Part shown: in pieces, positions 1 through 8,169 of the stretch
Layout of the letters: each line of letters opens with the position of its first letter
How positions within the stretch are numbered: the first letter of the stretch is position 1
Notes under the pieces: generated by a model
What the model saw: only the letters and a program-made list of their open reading frames with translations
Databases searched by the model: none
Told to the model about the DNA's origin: nothing
Position numbers and translations under genes: made by a program
Assembly (NCBI GenBank): GCA_963833495.1
Contig: CAWHYJ010000002.1
Span: 186,001-250,000 of the forward strand
DNA: 64,000 bases
Source of the DNA: Fodinibacter sp963833495
GTDB taxonomy: Bacteria > Actinomycetota > Actinomycetes > Actinomycetales > Dermatophilaceae
Direction of reading: 5' to 3'

Positions 1-1
1 C

Positions 2-946
2 GGAGCTCGCTTCGTCCGCGGCCTGCGCCACCACCTCGACACCACTCCCGGGCTCGCCGACTCGACGGTCACCGTCATCGCGAACACCGGCGACGACATC
101 ACGCTGTTCGGCCTTCGGGTCTGCCCCGACCTCGACACCCTGCTCTACACCCTGGGCGACGGAGTGCACGAGGGGCAGGGCTGGGGTCGCGCCGACGAGA
201 CCCACCGCGTGCAGGGCGAGCTCGCGGCGTACGGCGCACTCCCACAGTGGTTCGCGCTCGGCGACCTCGACATCGGCACCCACGTCGTGCGGTCGCAGTG
301 GCTCGGGCAGGGGGCCTCGCTCAGCGAGGTCACCGCCCGGCTCGCGGCACGCTGGGGCCTGCCGGAGAAGCGGATCGACCTGGTGCCGATGACCGACGTG
401 CCGGTCGAGACACACGTCGTCGTCGACGACGGTGAGGGCGGCGAGCGCGCGATCCACTTCCAGGAGTGGTGGGTCCGCCACCAGGCATCCGTGCCGGCCC
501 GCCGCTTCGTCGTCGCCGGGCTCGACCGCGCCACCGCCGCGCCGGGCGTGCTCGACGCCATTCGCAAGGCCGATGTCGTGCTGCTGCCACCGAGCAACCC
601 GGTGGTGTCGATCGGCATCGTCCTCGGCGTCCCCGGGGTGCGAGACGCGTTGCGGGGCACCACAGCCCCGGTGGTCGGCGTGTCCCCACTCATCTCCGGT
701 CGCCCGGTGCGCGGTCACGCCGACGCGTGCCTCGAGGCCATCGGCGTCGACACCACGGCACAGGCCGTCGGCGGGCTCTACGAGGACTTCCTCGACGGCT
801 GGCTGGTCGACCCGGCCGACAAGGGCACCACCTTGCGTCGCGCCCGCGTCGAGGTCTTCGACGGGCCACTGCTGATGAGCGACGTGCCCGCCACAGCGCG
901 CATCGCGGAGCACGCGCTGCGGATGGCCGCCGCGGTGCCTGCGTGA
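2..946 (+). CDS. cofD: 2-phospho-L-lactate transferase (CofD/FbiA), 5' partial
   Basis: This enzyme moves a phospholactate-type group (in actinobacteria from an activated phosphoenolpyruvate or lactate donor) to the deazaflavin Fo, the step that gives F420-0 or dehydro-F420-0. The reading frame is open from base 2, so the N-terminus with the first glycine-rich residues lies outside the window. An NTGDD motif is at visible residues 28-32 and a SNP-x4-SIG stretch lies near residue 200, both typical of CofD. The visible 314 residues are almost the full family length (about 320). The stop overlaps the next gene as GTGA, so cofD and cofE are translationally coupled, as in fbiA-fbiB operons. Confidence 0.93.
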   Translation, partial: GARFVRGLRHHLDTTPGLADSTVTVIANTGDDITLFGLRVCPDLDTLLYTLGDGVHEGQGWGRADETHRVQGELAAYGALPQWFALGDLDIGTHVVRSQWLGQGASLSEVTARLAARWGLPEKRIDLVPMTDVPVETHVVVDDGEGGERAIHFQEWWVRHQASVPARRFVVAGLDRATAAPGVLDAIRKADVVLLPPSNPVVSIGIVLGVPGVRDALRGTTAPVVGVSPLISGRPVRGHADACLEAIGVDTTAQAVGGLYEDFLDGWLVDPADKGTTLRRARVEVFDGPLLMSDVPATARIAEHALRMAAAVPA

Positions 947-2031
947 CCGACCCCGGGACGCCGTCACCCTCCTCGGGTGCCGGGGTGCAGGTCGTGCCGG
1001 TGCTCGGTGTGGGCGAGGTGCTGCCCGGCGCCCGGCTGGCCGACCTCCTGGTCGGCGCGCTCACGGCATCCGGTCTCACCCTTGAGGCCGGCGACTGCCT
1101 CGTGGTGTCGAGCAAGGTCGTCTCCAAGGCGCTGGGGCTGACGTGGGACGGCACCCGCGAGGATGCCGTCACGGCTGGCACCGTGCGCGTCGTCGCCGAG
1201 CGCCGCTCCGCCGAGGGTGTGACGCGCGTCGTCGAGTCGGTGGCCGGGCCGGTGATGGCCGCTGCCGGGGTCGACGCCTCCAACACCGGCCCGTCGGCCC
1301 GGGTGCTCCTGCTGCCCGACGACCCCGATGCCGAAGCGGCTCGACTGCGCACCGCGCTGCTCGACCGGGTCGGGCTGCCTTCTGCCACACCGCTGGCCGT
1401 GGTGCTCAGCGACACCGCGGGGCGTCCCTGGCGCGACGGCCTCACCGACCTCGCCCTGGGCAGCGCGGGCCTGGCCGTGCTCGAGGACCTGCGCGGCGCC
1501 ACCGACCACGACGGCCGTCCGCTGGCCGTGACGATGCGGGCCGTGGCCGACGAGGTGGCCGCGGCAGCCGACCTCGTCAAGGGCAAGGCCGACGGCATCC
1601 CCGCGGCGCTCGTGCGCGGGCTCGATGCGGCGTGGTTCTCGCCCGACGCCCCCGGCGCTCGCGCCCTCGTGCGGGTGGGTCCCGGCGACTGGTTCGCCCT
1701 CGGTCACGTCGAGGCACTTCGGGCCGCGCTGGGCGTGCGCCCGGGGAGCGCGCTGTCTCAGGAGGTCGGCATCCGGCCGGTGCAACCGGGCGAGGCACTG
1801 GGGCCGCGGGTCGGCCGGGTCGTGGCGCTCGCCCTGCTCGACGTGCCCGACGGGTCGGCCGACGTCGGCGTCGACGAGGCGAACGGCTCCGCCGAGGTGA
1901 CGCTCGCCGCCCCCGACGGCTACGACCTCGGCCGGCTGGTGGTGCGCGCGGAGGTGGCCGCGGCCGCGGAGGGGTTGGACGTGGGGCAGGTTGGGCGCAC
2001 CGGCACGGCGGTCACCCTGTCCTTCGGCTGA
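943..2031 (+). CDS. cofE: F420-0:gamma-glutamyl ligase (CofE/FbiB-like) with unusual C-terminal extension
   Basis: The protein (362 aa) adds gamma-linked glutamates to F420-0. The GTG start is chosen because it overlaps the cofD stop as GTGA and gives a CofE N-terminus straight away. Conserved CofE blocks are visible: SKVVSKALG near residue 50, TAGRPWRDGLTDLALG near 155 and VKGKADGIPAALVRG near 211. The ligase domain ends near residue 255. Stand-alone CofE is about 250 aa, and mycobacterial FbiB is about 450 aa with a C-terminal nitroreductase-like domain. Here the tail is only about 100 residues and shows no nitroreductase motif I recognise. It could be a degenerate remnant of that domain or an unrelated extension. 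Confidence 0.9.
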   Translation: MTDPGTPSPSSGAGVQVVPVLGVGEVLPGARLADLLVGALTASGLTLEAGDCLVVSSKVVSKALGLTWDGTREDAVTAGTVRVVAERRSAEGVTRVVESVAGPVMAAAGVDASNTGPSARVLLLPDDPDAEAARLRTALLDRVGLPSATPLAVVLSDTAGRPWRDGLTDLALGSAGLAVLEDLRGATDHDGRPLAVTMRAVADEVAAAADLVKGKADGIPAALVRGLDAAWFSPDAPGARALVRVGPGDWFALGHVEALRAALGVRPGSALSQEVGIRPVQPGEALGPRVGRVVALALLDVPDGSADVGVDEANGSAEVTLAAPDGYDLGRLVVRAEVAAAAEGLDVGQVGRTGTAVTLSFG

Positions 2032-2100
2032 GGGGCCGCCCGTTGGCAGGGAACGGACGACCCCCCGTCGCCGGAAGGATCTGTGGTGAGCGCCGAGCCG

Positions 2101-2310
2101 TCAGCGGCGGGGCTGCTCGGGTGCCGGGACCAGCTTGCGTCGGACGTCTTCGCCGATGATGCCCAGCACCGCGGCGAAGCCCACCCACCGCGCGGCGGCG
2201 GGAACGGGCACGGTGCCGAGGAAGAGCAGCGCGCCGAGCAGCGCCGTCATCAGCCAGAACAGGGCCCAGAAGGTCCAGCGCAGGCCGACGCGGAGCGTGT
2301 CGAACGTCAT
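2101..2310 (-). CDS. small integral membrane protein, unknown function
   Basis: A 69-residue protein with two hydrophobic segments (about residues 9-32 and 38-54) and a short basic, proline-containing tail. It starts at an ATG about 35 bp beyond the start of an AT-rich patch that could hold its promoter. It lies convergent to cofE, with only about 70 bp between the two stops, and downstream of the AlkA-like gene on the same strand. I do not recognise the family. The base composition matches the neighbours and the membrane pattern supports a real gene. Confidence 0.6.
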   Translation of the reverse strand: MTFDTLRVGLRWTFWALFWLMTALLGALLFLGTVPVPAAARWVGFAAVLGIIGEDVRRKLVPAPEQPRR

Positions 2311-2388
2311 GCAGATGAGTGTGCCATCAATTACTGGCCGAACGGACGGTGGGCAAGTCCGAACACCCGATGGCGCCCTGCCGGCCGG

Positions 2389-3318
2389 CTACCTGCCGCG
2401 CACCGGCAGGTGGGTGGGCGTCGACATCCGCGCACCGCGCCGGGGCCGGTGGTGCCCACCGAGCTCGAGGAGCCGCTGCACCCGGTAGCGGTGCCCGGCG
2501 TAGGGCGCCAACAGCTCGGCCAGGCCGTCGTCGTCGACGGGGCTGCCGGTCAGGGCCCAGCCGATGTCCTTGGCGACGTGGTAGTCGCCGAAGCTCACCT
2601 CGTCGGGCAGTCCCAGGGCGCGCTGGGCCACCTCGGCCCAGGTCCACCGGCCCACGCCCGGCAGGGCGGTGAGCCGGGCCCGGGCCTGCTCGACCGGCAG
2701 GTCGGTGCACTCCTCGAGGCGCCCGGCGCGGCCGACCGCGTTCACCACGGTGCGCGACCGGCCCGGGTCGACGCCGGCAGCCAGCCACTCCCACGAGGGG
2801 ATGGCGGCCCAGCCCTGCGGGGTGGGCGGCACGACGAGCCCGCGCTCCTCCCCCGGGCCGGGCGCGGGCTCGCCGAAGCGCCGCACCAGGCGGCGGTAGC
2901 CCGCGAAGGCCTCCTTGCCGGTGACCTTCTGCTCGATGATCGAGGGCACCAGGGCCTGAACGACCAGCCCGGAGCGCGGCACCCGCCAGCCGGGAAACCG
3001 GCGCCACTCCTGCGCGACCAAGGGGTGGTGGGCCACGAAGCCACTGGTGTCGTCACGCTCGCCGAGCAGGGCGGGCACCCGCTCGAGCACCCACAGCGCA
3101 CCGCTCCCCCACGCGGATGCCGTGACCTCACCCGCGCTCGGCGTGGCGGCCAGGCGCACGGTGACCGGGCCCTCGGGGGTGCGCCAGCCGAACCACCAGC
3201 CGCGGTCGTCGCGCCGGCTGGTGGGGTCGCCCCCGCCGCGCCGGAAGGTGCCGACCACCGCACCGAGCGGCACCTCGTGCGAGGTGCGCAGGACCCGCTC
3301 GTGGGCGGCGGCGCCCAT
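2389..3318 (-). CDS. AlkA-like DNA-3-methyladenine glycosylase (HhH-GPD family)
   Basis: This 309-residue protein probably removes alkylated bases from DNA in base excision repair. Its C-terminal half carries the helix-hairpin-helix signature LPGVGRWTWAEVAQRALG, followed by SFGDYHV, in which the Asp matches the catalytic Asp of the HhH-GPD superfamily. A conserved IIEQKVTGKEAF stretch lies before it, as in AlkA-type enzymes. The start is the ATG that overlaps the upstream methyltransferase stop as TGATG. A longer open frame continues 24 codons upstream but would run into that gene. There is no Fe-S cysteine cluster, which argues against a MutY/Nth member. Confidence 0.85.
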   Translation of the reverse strand: MGAAAHERVLRTSHEVPLGAVVGTFRRGGGDPTSRRDDRGWWFGWRTPEGPVTVRLAATPSAGEVTASAWGSGALWVLERVPALLGERDDTSGFVAHHPLVAQEWRRFPGWRVPRSGLVVQALVPSIIEQKVTGKEAFAGYRRLVRRFGEPAPGPGEERGLVVPPTPQGWAAIPSWEWLAAGVDPGRSRTVVNAVGRAGRLEECTDLPVEQARARLTALPGVGRWTWAEVAQRALGLPDEVSFGDYHVAKDIGWALTGSPVDDDGLAELLAPYAGHRYRVQRLLELGGHHRPRRGARMSTPTHLPVRGR

Positions 3319-4133
3319 CAGCCCAGGTGGCGCGGCGGGACGCGCAGCGGCGGCCCGGCCGGGGTGGCAGGCCCCTTGAACGCCGCCCACACGTAGGTGG
3401 GCACCAGCGGCAGCGCCGCACGGAACGCCGCCGGCGGCACCTTCGTGGCCCAGGCCGGCACGTTGTCACCGGCGGCGAAGGCCACCGGGTCGGTGAGCAC
3501 CGGCAGGGTGTAGTCCCACACGTCGTAGGCCGCGAACAACCGGCGCAGGCCGGCCGGCGTGTAATAGCGCTCGTAGTAGTGGTCTCCCTTGCCGGTCAGG
3601 CGCATGTACCGGTCGGCCGCGCCGCGCGGCAGCCACGACAGGAAGGGCAGCCGGTGGTGCGGCTCGACGACCTGCCAGCGGTGCCCGATGCCGAGATAGA
3701 GCAGGCCACCGGGACGCAACACCCGGTGGATGTCAGCGACGACCGCCTCGGGGTCGACGACGTGCTCGTAGATGTGGTTGAGCACGGCGACGTCCATCGA
3801 GTCGTCGTCGAAGGGCAGGTCCTCGCCGCGGGCCAGCCGGAAGTCGACCCGCTCGCCGAAGCGGGCCCGGGCCTTCTCGAGCCCCGGCTCGTCGATGTCG
3901 ACCCCGCTGGTGCTCGCCCCGGCCAGCGCGAGCTCGTCGGCGATGAAGCCCGCCGAGCAGCCGACGTCGACAGCCCGCAGGCCGTCGAGCGACCCGACCC
4001 CGAGCGCGTGCCGCACGACCGCCACGATCTTCGCGGCCTTCTGGCGGCGGCCCTCCTCGTCGAGCATCTTGGCCATGATCTCGGAGTAGGCGAGCTGCTC
4101 CTCACGGTCGCCGGGCCCCAGGGAGTCGGTCAC
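3318..4133 (-). CDS. class I SAM-dependent methyltransferase
   Basis: A 271-residue protein with a SAM-binding fold: AVDVGCSAGFIADELA is motif I, VDIDEPGLEKARARF follows as the acidic post-I strand, and VLNHIYEHVVDPEAV is the region before the HRVLRPGG motif. This type (Methyltransf_11/25) often modifies lipids or sugars. The substrate cannot be read from the sequence, but its place in a run of glycosyltransferase and lipid-linked membrane genes suggests cell-envelope glycan or glycolipid methylation. The GTG start at 4133 overlaps the upstream stop as GTGA. An open frame extends far upstream (to 4778), but that part is antisense-like arginine-rich sequence inside the next gene. Confidence 0.87.
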   Translation of the reverse strand: MTDSLGPGDREEQLAYSEIMAKMLDEEGRRQKAAKIVAVVRHALGVGSLDGLRAVDVGCSAGFIADELALAGASTSGVDIDEPGLEKARARFGERVDFRLARGEDLPFDDDSMDVAVLNHIYEHVVDPEAVVADIHRVLRPGGLLYLGIGHRWQVVEPHHRLPFLSWLPRGAADRYMRLTGKGDHYYERYYTPAGLRRLFAAYDVWDYTLPVLTDPVAFAAGDNVPAWATKVPPAAFRAALPLVPTYVWAAFKGPATPAGPPLRVPPRHLG

Positions 4134-5065
4134 GCCGTCGATCCTAGGAGGTCGTGGCGACGTCCCCACGCCCACGCGCCCCCGGCGAGCAGCAGGTCGG
4201 CCAGCACCGCCAGGAAGCGGGCGACGACGACCACGGCGGTGGCGGCGGGCAACGGCATCAGGGTGACGAGCAGGAGCGCCAGCACGCCGTCGCGCACCCC
4301 GACGCCGGCCGGCACGAGGATGCTGAACATGCCGGCGGCCGACGCGAGCGCGAAGCCGCCGATGCAGGTCACCAGCAGCGGCCCGGGCGGCGCCTCCGGG
4401 GCCACGCTGCGGGCGAGCACGAAGGTGCCCATCCCGGTGGAGACCCACGCGGCGACGAACCACGCCGAGGTCAGCGCCACGGCCCGCCCCGACAGGTCGT
4501 GCTCCAGTGGCTCGCGACGCAGCAGCCGCAGCCCGCGGGCGATGATCGCGTTGAGCAGCCGTGGCCAGAGCAGCACGCAGCCAAGTGCCACGGCGAGCAC
4601 CACCCACCACCACGAGAACGCGTCGCCGCGCGACGCGACGAGCGGCTGAACCGCCGGGATGCCGAGCAGGCAGCCGGTGAGCACCGCGAGCCCGATCGAC
4701 AGGATGCCGACCACGGCCATCCGCCGCCGCGGCACGAGGAGCCGGGCCCCCATCTCGGCCTGCGCGACCACGGTCCACACCGAGCCGGGCAGGTACTTGC
4801 CGAGCTGGCCGACGAGGAACACGCTGGATGCCGGGGGCAGCGCCAGGTGGGTGCCGAGGTCCTCGAGCAGCACCCGCCAGCCCATCAGGGTGAGCACCGG
4901 CGCGAGCGTGACCAGCACGAACGCGCCCAGCACCACCGGCACGCTGAGCTTGCGCAGCTGCCCGGACACCTCCTGCCAGTTGGCCCAGAGCGCGATCACA
5001 CAGGCCGCGACGATCACCACGAGCAGGCCGATGCGCAGCGCGTTGAGCGCCTTGGCCCTGTTCAC
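4130..5065 (-). CDS. lysylphosphatidylglycerol synthase-like transmembrane protein (flippase-like, UPF0104)
   Basis: A 311-residue integral membrane protein with about eight hydrophobic helices. It carries features of the LPG_synthase_TM/UPF0104 family: an early GQLGKYLPGSVWTVVAQAE stretch (about residues 87-105) and a late LVPAGVGVRDGVLALLL stretch (about 247-263). In this family the membrane part alone is thought to translocate lipids or lipid-linked sugars. There is no C-terminal aminoacyl-transfer domain, so lysinylation is unlikely. It sits between a methyltransferase (GTGA overlap) and a glycosyltransferase (7-bp gap), so a role in envelope glycolipid assembly is a reasonable inference. 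Confidence 0.82.
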   Translation of the reverse strand: MNRAKALNALRIGLLVVIVAACVIALWANWQEVSGQLRKLSVPVVLGAFVLVTLAPVLTLMGWRVLLEDLGTHLALPPASSVFLVGQLGKYLPGSVWTVVAQAEMGARLLVPRRRMAVVGILSIGLAVLTGCLLGIPAVQPLVASRGDAFSWWWVVLAVALGCVLLWPRLLNAIIARGLRLLRREPLEHDLSGRAVALTSAWFVAAWVSTGMGTFVLARSVAPEAPPGPLLVTCIGGFALASAAGMFSILVPAGVGVRDGVLALLLVTLMPLPAATAVVVVARFLAVLADLLLAGGAWAWGRRHDLLGSTA

Positions 5066-5072
5066 CGCGCGA

Positions 5073-6950
5073 TCACCGGCGCCGGAAGGTCAGCCGCAGC
5101 ACGGCATACGCCGGTGCGTCGTCCCCGGCCGCCTCGGTGCGGGCGTCACGCATCTTGTCGAGCACGTCGCCGTCGACGTCGCCCACGAGCTTGAGCCCGA
5201 GGTCGTCGGCCCGGGCGAGGATGCCGCGCACGCCGGCCGGGCGCACGGCGAAGTCGGGGTCGTCGTCGCCGATCGGCACGGTGAGCACCAGCAGCCCACC
5301 CGAGCGCAGCGCCCAGGACGCCTGGCCGAGGGCGTGGTCGACGTCGGATGCCGTGCACCCGCCGGGGTGCAGCCGGGTGATGACGTCGAGGCTGGCCGTG
5401 TCGACGTCGAGCACCTCGACCGCGGCCCGCTGGCCGGTGAGCTCGAGCTCGACCGGGGCGAAGCCCACTGCGCGCGACCAGCGCCCCATCGGGCTGCCGC
5501 TGCCGCTCTCGTCTACCACGACCGACGAGCGGTGCCCGTCGTCACGGATGCGCACGATGGCGGCGAGCGCCCCCAGCGCCGACCAGGCGGCGACCGGCTC
5601 GCCCGGGCGGGGCAGGCCGAGCGCGCGTGCGATGCCCACGGCATCCCGGGCGTCGTCGTCGACCGCGAGCAGGTCGGTGGCGCGCACCCGCTCGGGGATG
5701 TCGGACGGGACGAGGTCGACGACCGGACCACGCCGGGCCCGGATGCCGGCCACGGTCGCCCGGGCGCGGGCCACCGGGCCGAGCGGCACGACCGGCCGGG
5801 TCGGCTCGACCTCGACCGGAGCTGCGGCGAGCGCCTCGATGCCGCCCACGTAGTTGGCCCAGGGGCCGGACAGGTCGGGCGGGCGCACCTCGGCCCGCAA
5901 CCGCTCGACCACGCCGGGCTCGGCGAGGCTGCGCAGCGCGGCGACGAGCGCCGCACGGTCCGATGGCGGCACGAGGAGGCCGTCGATGCCGTCGCGCACC
6001 TGGTCGGGGAAGGTGCCGACGGCACTGGCCAGCACCGGCACGCCGTGGCTGAGCGCCAGCAGGGCGTTCTGAGACGCCGTGGCGGTGCGGTAGGTCAGGG
6101 CGACGACGTCGTGGTGCGCCATCAGCTCCGGGATGCGTTCTGCCGGAACGTAACCCGGATGCACCTCGACGCGACCCGCGATGCGCGGGTCGGCGGCGAG
6201 GTCGCGGACCTTGCGCCCGGCATCCCCCCACAGCTCGCCGGCGACGGTGAGCCGCAGGTCGGGCACGTCGCGCAGGGCGTCGACGAGCAGGTCGACCCCC
6301 TTGTAGTCACGCACGATGCCCAGCGCCAGCAGGCGGGGTGGGCCGGCGTGCTCCGGGCGCGGCACCGCGGGGCCGCCGGGCAGGTGCGGCGGAAGAGCGA
6401 GCTCGCGCACGTGCGAGGCGCCCAGCTCGGCCGCGAGCCGGGCCTGCTCGTCGGAGTGCACGACGACGGCGTCGACACGGCGCAGGAGGGCCTCCATGAG
6501 CTGCCGGTCGCCGGGGTGGCCCTCGTGCGGGAGCACGTTGTGCGCGATGAGCACGGTGCGCGGGCCGTGGCCGCTCGGGGTGGTGCGCCCCACCCCGGCC
6601 GCCCGCAGCAGCGCGAGGTGCGCGGGAGCGACGGCCGGGATGACGTGCACGACGATGATGACGTCGACCTCGCGCAGCCGTCGACCGGCCCGCACCCAGG
6701 TGTCGGGGCGCGCCCACGACAGCACCCGCAGGCTGCGGGGGAAGGGCTCGACGTCGGCCGACCCGCCGGGCACAGACTGCTCCCCGGGGTAGAGCGCCGA
6801 GGGGTAGAGGTGGCTCCACGACACGAGCGTGACGTCGTGCCCGGCATCGGTCAGCTCGTGCGCCAGCGCCGTGGTGTGCGCGGCGACGCCGCCCTTGTAG
6901 GGGTGGGTGGGCCCGACCAGCGCGACCTTGAGCGAGGCGCTGTCAGACAC
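5073..6950 (-). CDS. family 4-like glycosyltransferase with C-terminal methyltransferase-like domain
   Basis: A 625-residue protein. Residues 1 to about 370 are a GT-B glycosyltransferase: GPTHPYKGGVAAHT at 13-26 binds the acceptor side, LALGIVRDYKGVDLLVDAL near 215 opens the nucleotide-sugar domain, and SHGVPVLASAVGTFPDQV near 310 is the conserved C-terminal block. Residues from about 400 to 625 form a second domain with VDDDARDAVGIARALGL, AVEVLDVDTASLDVITRL and SWALRSGGLLVLTVPIGDDD. This resembles a degenerate SAM-methyltransferase fold without a clear glycine-rich motif I. Start is GTG, overlapping the upstream GT2 stop by 8 nt. The fusion may couple sugar transfer and modification, or the second domain may be structural. 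Confidence 0.8.
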   Translation of the reverse strand: MSDSASLKVALVGPTHPYKGGVAAHTTALAHELTDAGHDVTLVSWSHLYPSALYPGEQSVPGGSADVEPFPRSLRVLSWARPDTWVRAGRRLREVDVIIVVHVIPAVAPAHLALLRAAGVGRTTPSGHGPRTVLIAHNVLPHEGHPGDRQLMEALLRRVDAVVVHSDEQARLAAELGASHVRELALPPHLPGGPAVPRPEHAGPPRLLALGIVRDYKGVDLLVDALRDVPDLRLTVAGELWGDAGRKVRDLAADPRIAGRVEVHPGYVPAERIPELMAHHDVVALTYRTATASQNALLALSHGVPVLASAVGTFPDQVRDGIDGLLVPPSDRAALVAALRSLAEPGVVERLRAEVRPPDLSGPWANYVGGIEALAAAPVEVEPTRPVVPLGPVARARATVAGIRARRGPVVDLVPSDIPERVRATDLLAVDDDARDAVGIARALGLPRPGEPVAAWSALGALAAIVRIRDDGHRSSVVVDESGSGSPMGRWSRAVGFAPVELELTGQRAAVEVLDVDTASLDVITRLHPGGCTASDVDHALGQASWALRSGGLLVLTVPIGDDDPDFAVRPAGVRGILARADDLGLKLVGDVDGDVLDKMRDARTEAAGDDAPAYAVLRLTFRRR

Positions 6951-8109
6951 CGTCTCTCGACCTCACCACGAGGTCGGAGAGCAGCGCCAGGCTGGCGATC
7001 ATGATGCCGCTGACGATGAGCAGCACCGTGCTCGCCGGGAAGTAGAACGGGTGGCGGAACATGTCGACGACCGCCTTGACCAGGCCGATGACGATCATCC
7101 ACAGCGCCGGCGGCATCAGCACCTTGAGCGGGTCGAAGTACATGACCATCCGCAGCACCTGGAGGATGTAGCGGTAGGCGTCGTTGACGAAGTGGAACTT
7201 GCTGACCCCCGCCCGCTTGGCGTAGCTGGTCTCGACGTACTTGATGTCGTGCTGGTTGCTGAGGAACGCGATGGTGATGGTGGTGACGCACGAGAACCCC
7301 GCCGGCAGCAGGCGCAGGTAGGGCAGCGACACGTCGCGGCGGAACGCCCGCAGGCCGGAGTTGAGGTCGGGGATCCTGGTCTTGGTCAGCCACTCGGCGA
7401 CCTTGCGGATGAACCACTTCGCCGGGACGCGCGCCCACTTGTGGGTGCCCTCCTCGGTGGTGCGGGCGCCGACGACCTGGTCGTAGGTGGCGTCGTCGCG
7501 CAGCACACGCACCAGCTCTGGGATGCGCTCGTTCTCGTAGGTCATGTCGGCGTCGGTCCACACGACGATCTCGCCGCGGGCCTGCTGGGTGCCGATCCGG
7601 CGGGCCGTGCCCGAGCCGCCGTTGCGGCGGAAGGGCAGGATGCGCAGGTGGGGGTAGGTGCCCTGCGCCCGGCGGAGCACCTCGAGGGTGTCGTCGGTGC
7701 TCGCGTCGTCGATGCAGAGCACCTCGTAGGTGAGCTCGCTCGCCTGCATCGTGGCGGTGATGCGGTCGAGCTCCTGCAGCACGTGCGCGCCCTCGTTGTA
7801 GCAGGGCAGCACGATGGTCACGTACGGTGCCGTGCCGGGGCCGGCGGCGTCGTCCTCGATCGGGTACGACGGGTGACCGGTCAGGGCGTCGGGCCTGCTC
7901 GTGGCGGCCACGGCATCGGCCTCGGCGGCGACCGGAGCGCCGGGCGCGCCCGCGGCGGGGACCGGCGCGACGGCATCCGGGACCACGCTCTGCAGCCGGG
8001 TGGTGGCGGCCGGGTCGTCGCTGCGACCGGCCTGCTCGCCGGCGCGCACCGAGATCTTCTCGGTCGGGGCTGCGTGGAGGTGGTCGTGGTCGGGCTGGTG
8101 CTCAGTCAT
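6943..8109 (-). CDS. membrane-anchored family 2 glycosyltransferase (polyprenyl-phosphate type)
   Basis: A 388-residue GT2 enzyme. After an Ala/Pro-rich N-terminal extension of about 95 residues comes a GT-A core (VTIVLPCYNEGAHVLQELD, IDDASTDDTLEVL, WTDADMTYE with the DxD metal motif). Two transmembrane helices follow near the C-terminus. This layout matches polyprenyl-phosphate mannosyl- or glucosyltransferases, which load a sugar on a lipid carrier. The start is the second in-frame Met at 8109; the ten upstream codons reach towards the promoter region. The stop overlaps the next glycosyltransferase gene, so the four genes down to 3318 look like one operon. Confidence 0.87.
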   Translation of the reverse strand: MTEHQPDHDHLHAAPTEKISVRAGEQAGRSDDPAATTRLQSVVPDAVAPVPAAGAPGAPVAAEADAVAATSRPDALTGHPSYPIEDDAAGPGTAPYVTIVLPCYNEGAHVLQELDRITATMQASELTYEVLCIDDASTDDTLEVLRRAQGTYPHLRILPFRRNGGSGTARRIGTQQARGEIVVWTDADMTYENERIPELVRVLRDDATYDQVVGARTTEEGTHKWARVPAKWFIRKVAEWLTKTRIPDLNSGLRAFRRDVSLPYLRLLPAGFSCVTTITIAFLSNQHDIKYVETSYAKRAGVSKFHFVNDAYRYILQVLRMVMYFDPLKVLMPPALWMIVIGLVKAVVDMFRHPFYFPASTVLLIVSGIMIASLALLSDLVVRSRDGV

Positions 8110-8169
8110 CGCCGGGAAGCCTACCGGCGTGGGCTGCACCCGCCCGCCGCCGTGCTCGGCCGGACGGCC

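Noticed and set aside
466..942. N-terminal extension of the cofE frame
   Set aside because: It would overlap cofD for 160 codons. The GTGA overlap and the CofE N-terminus fix the start at 943.
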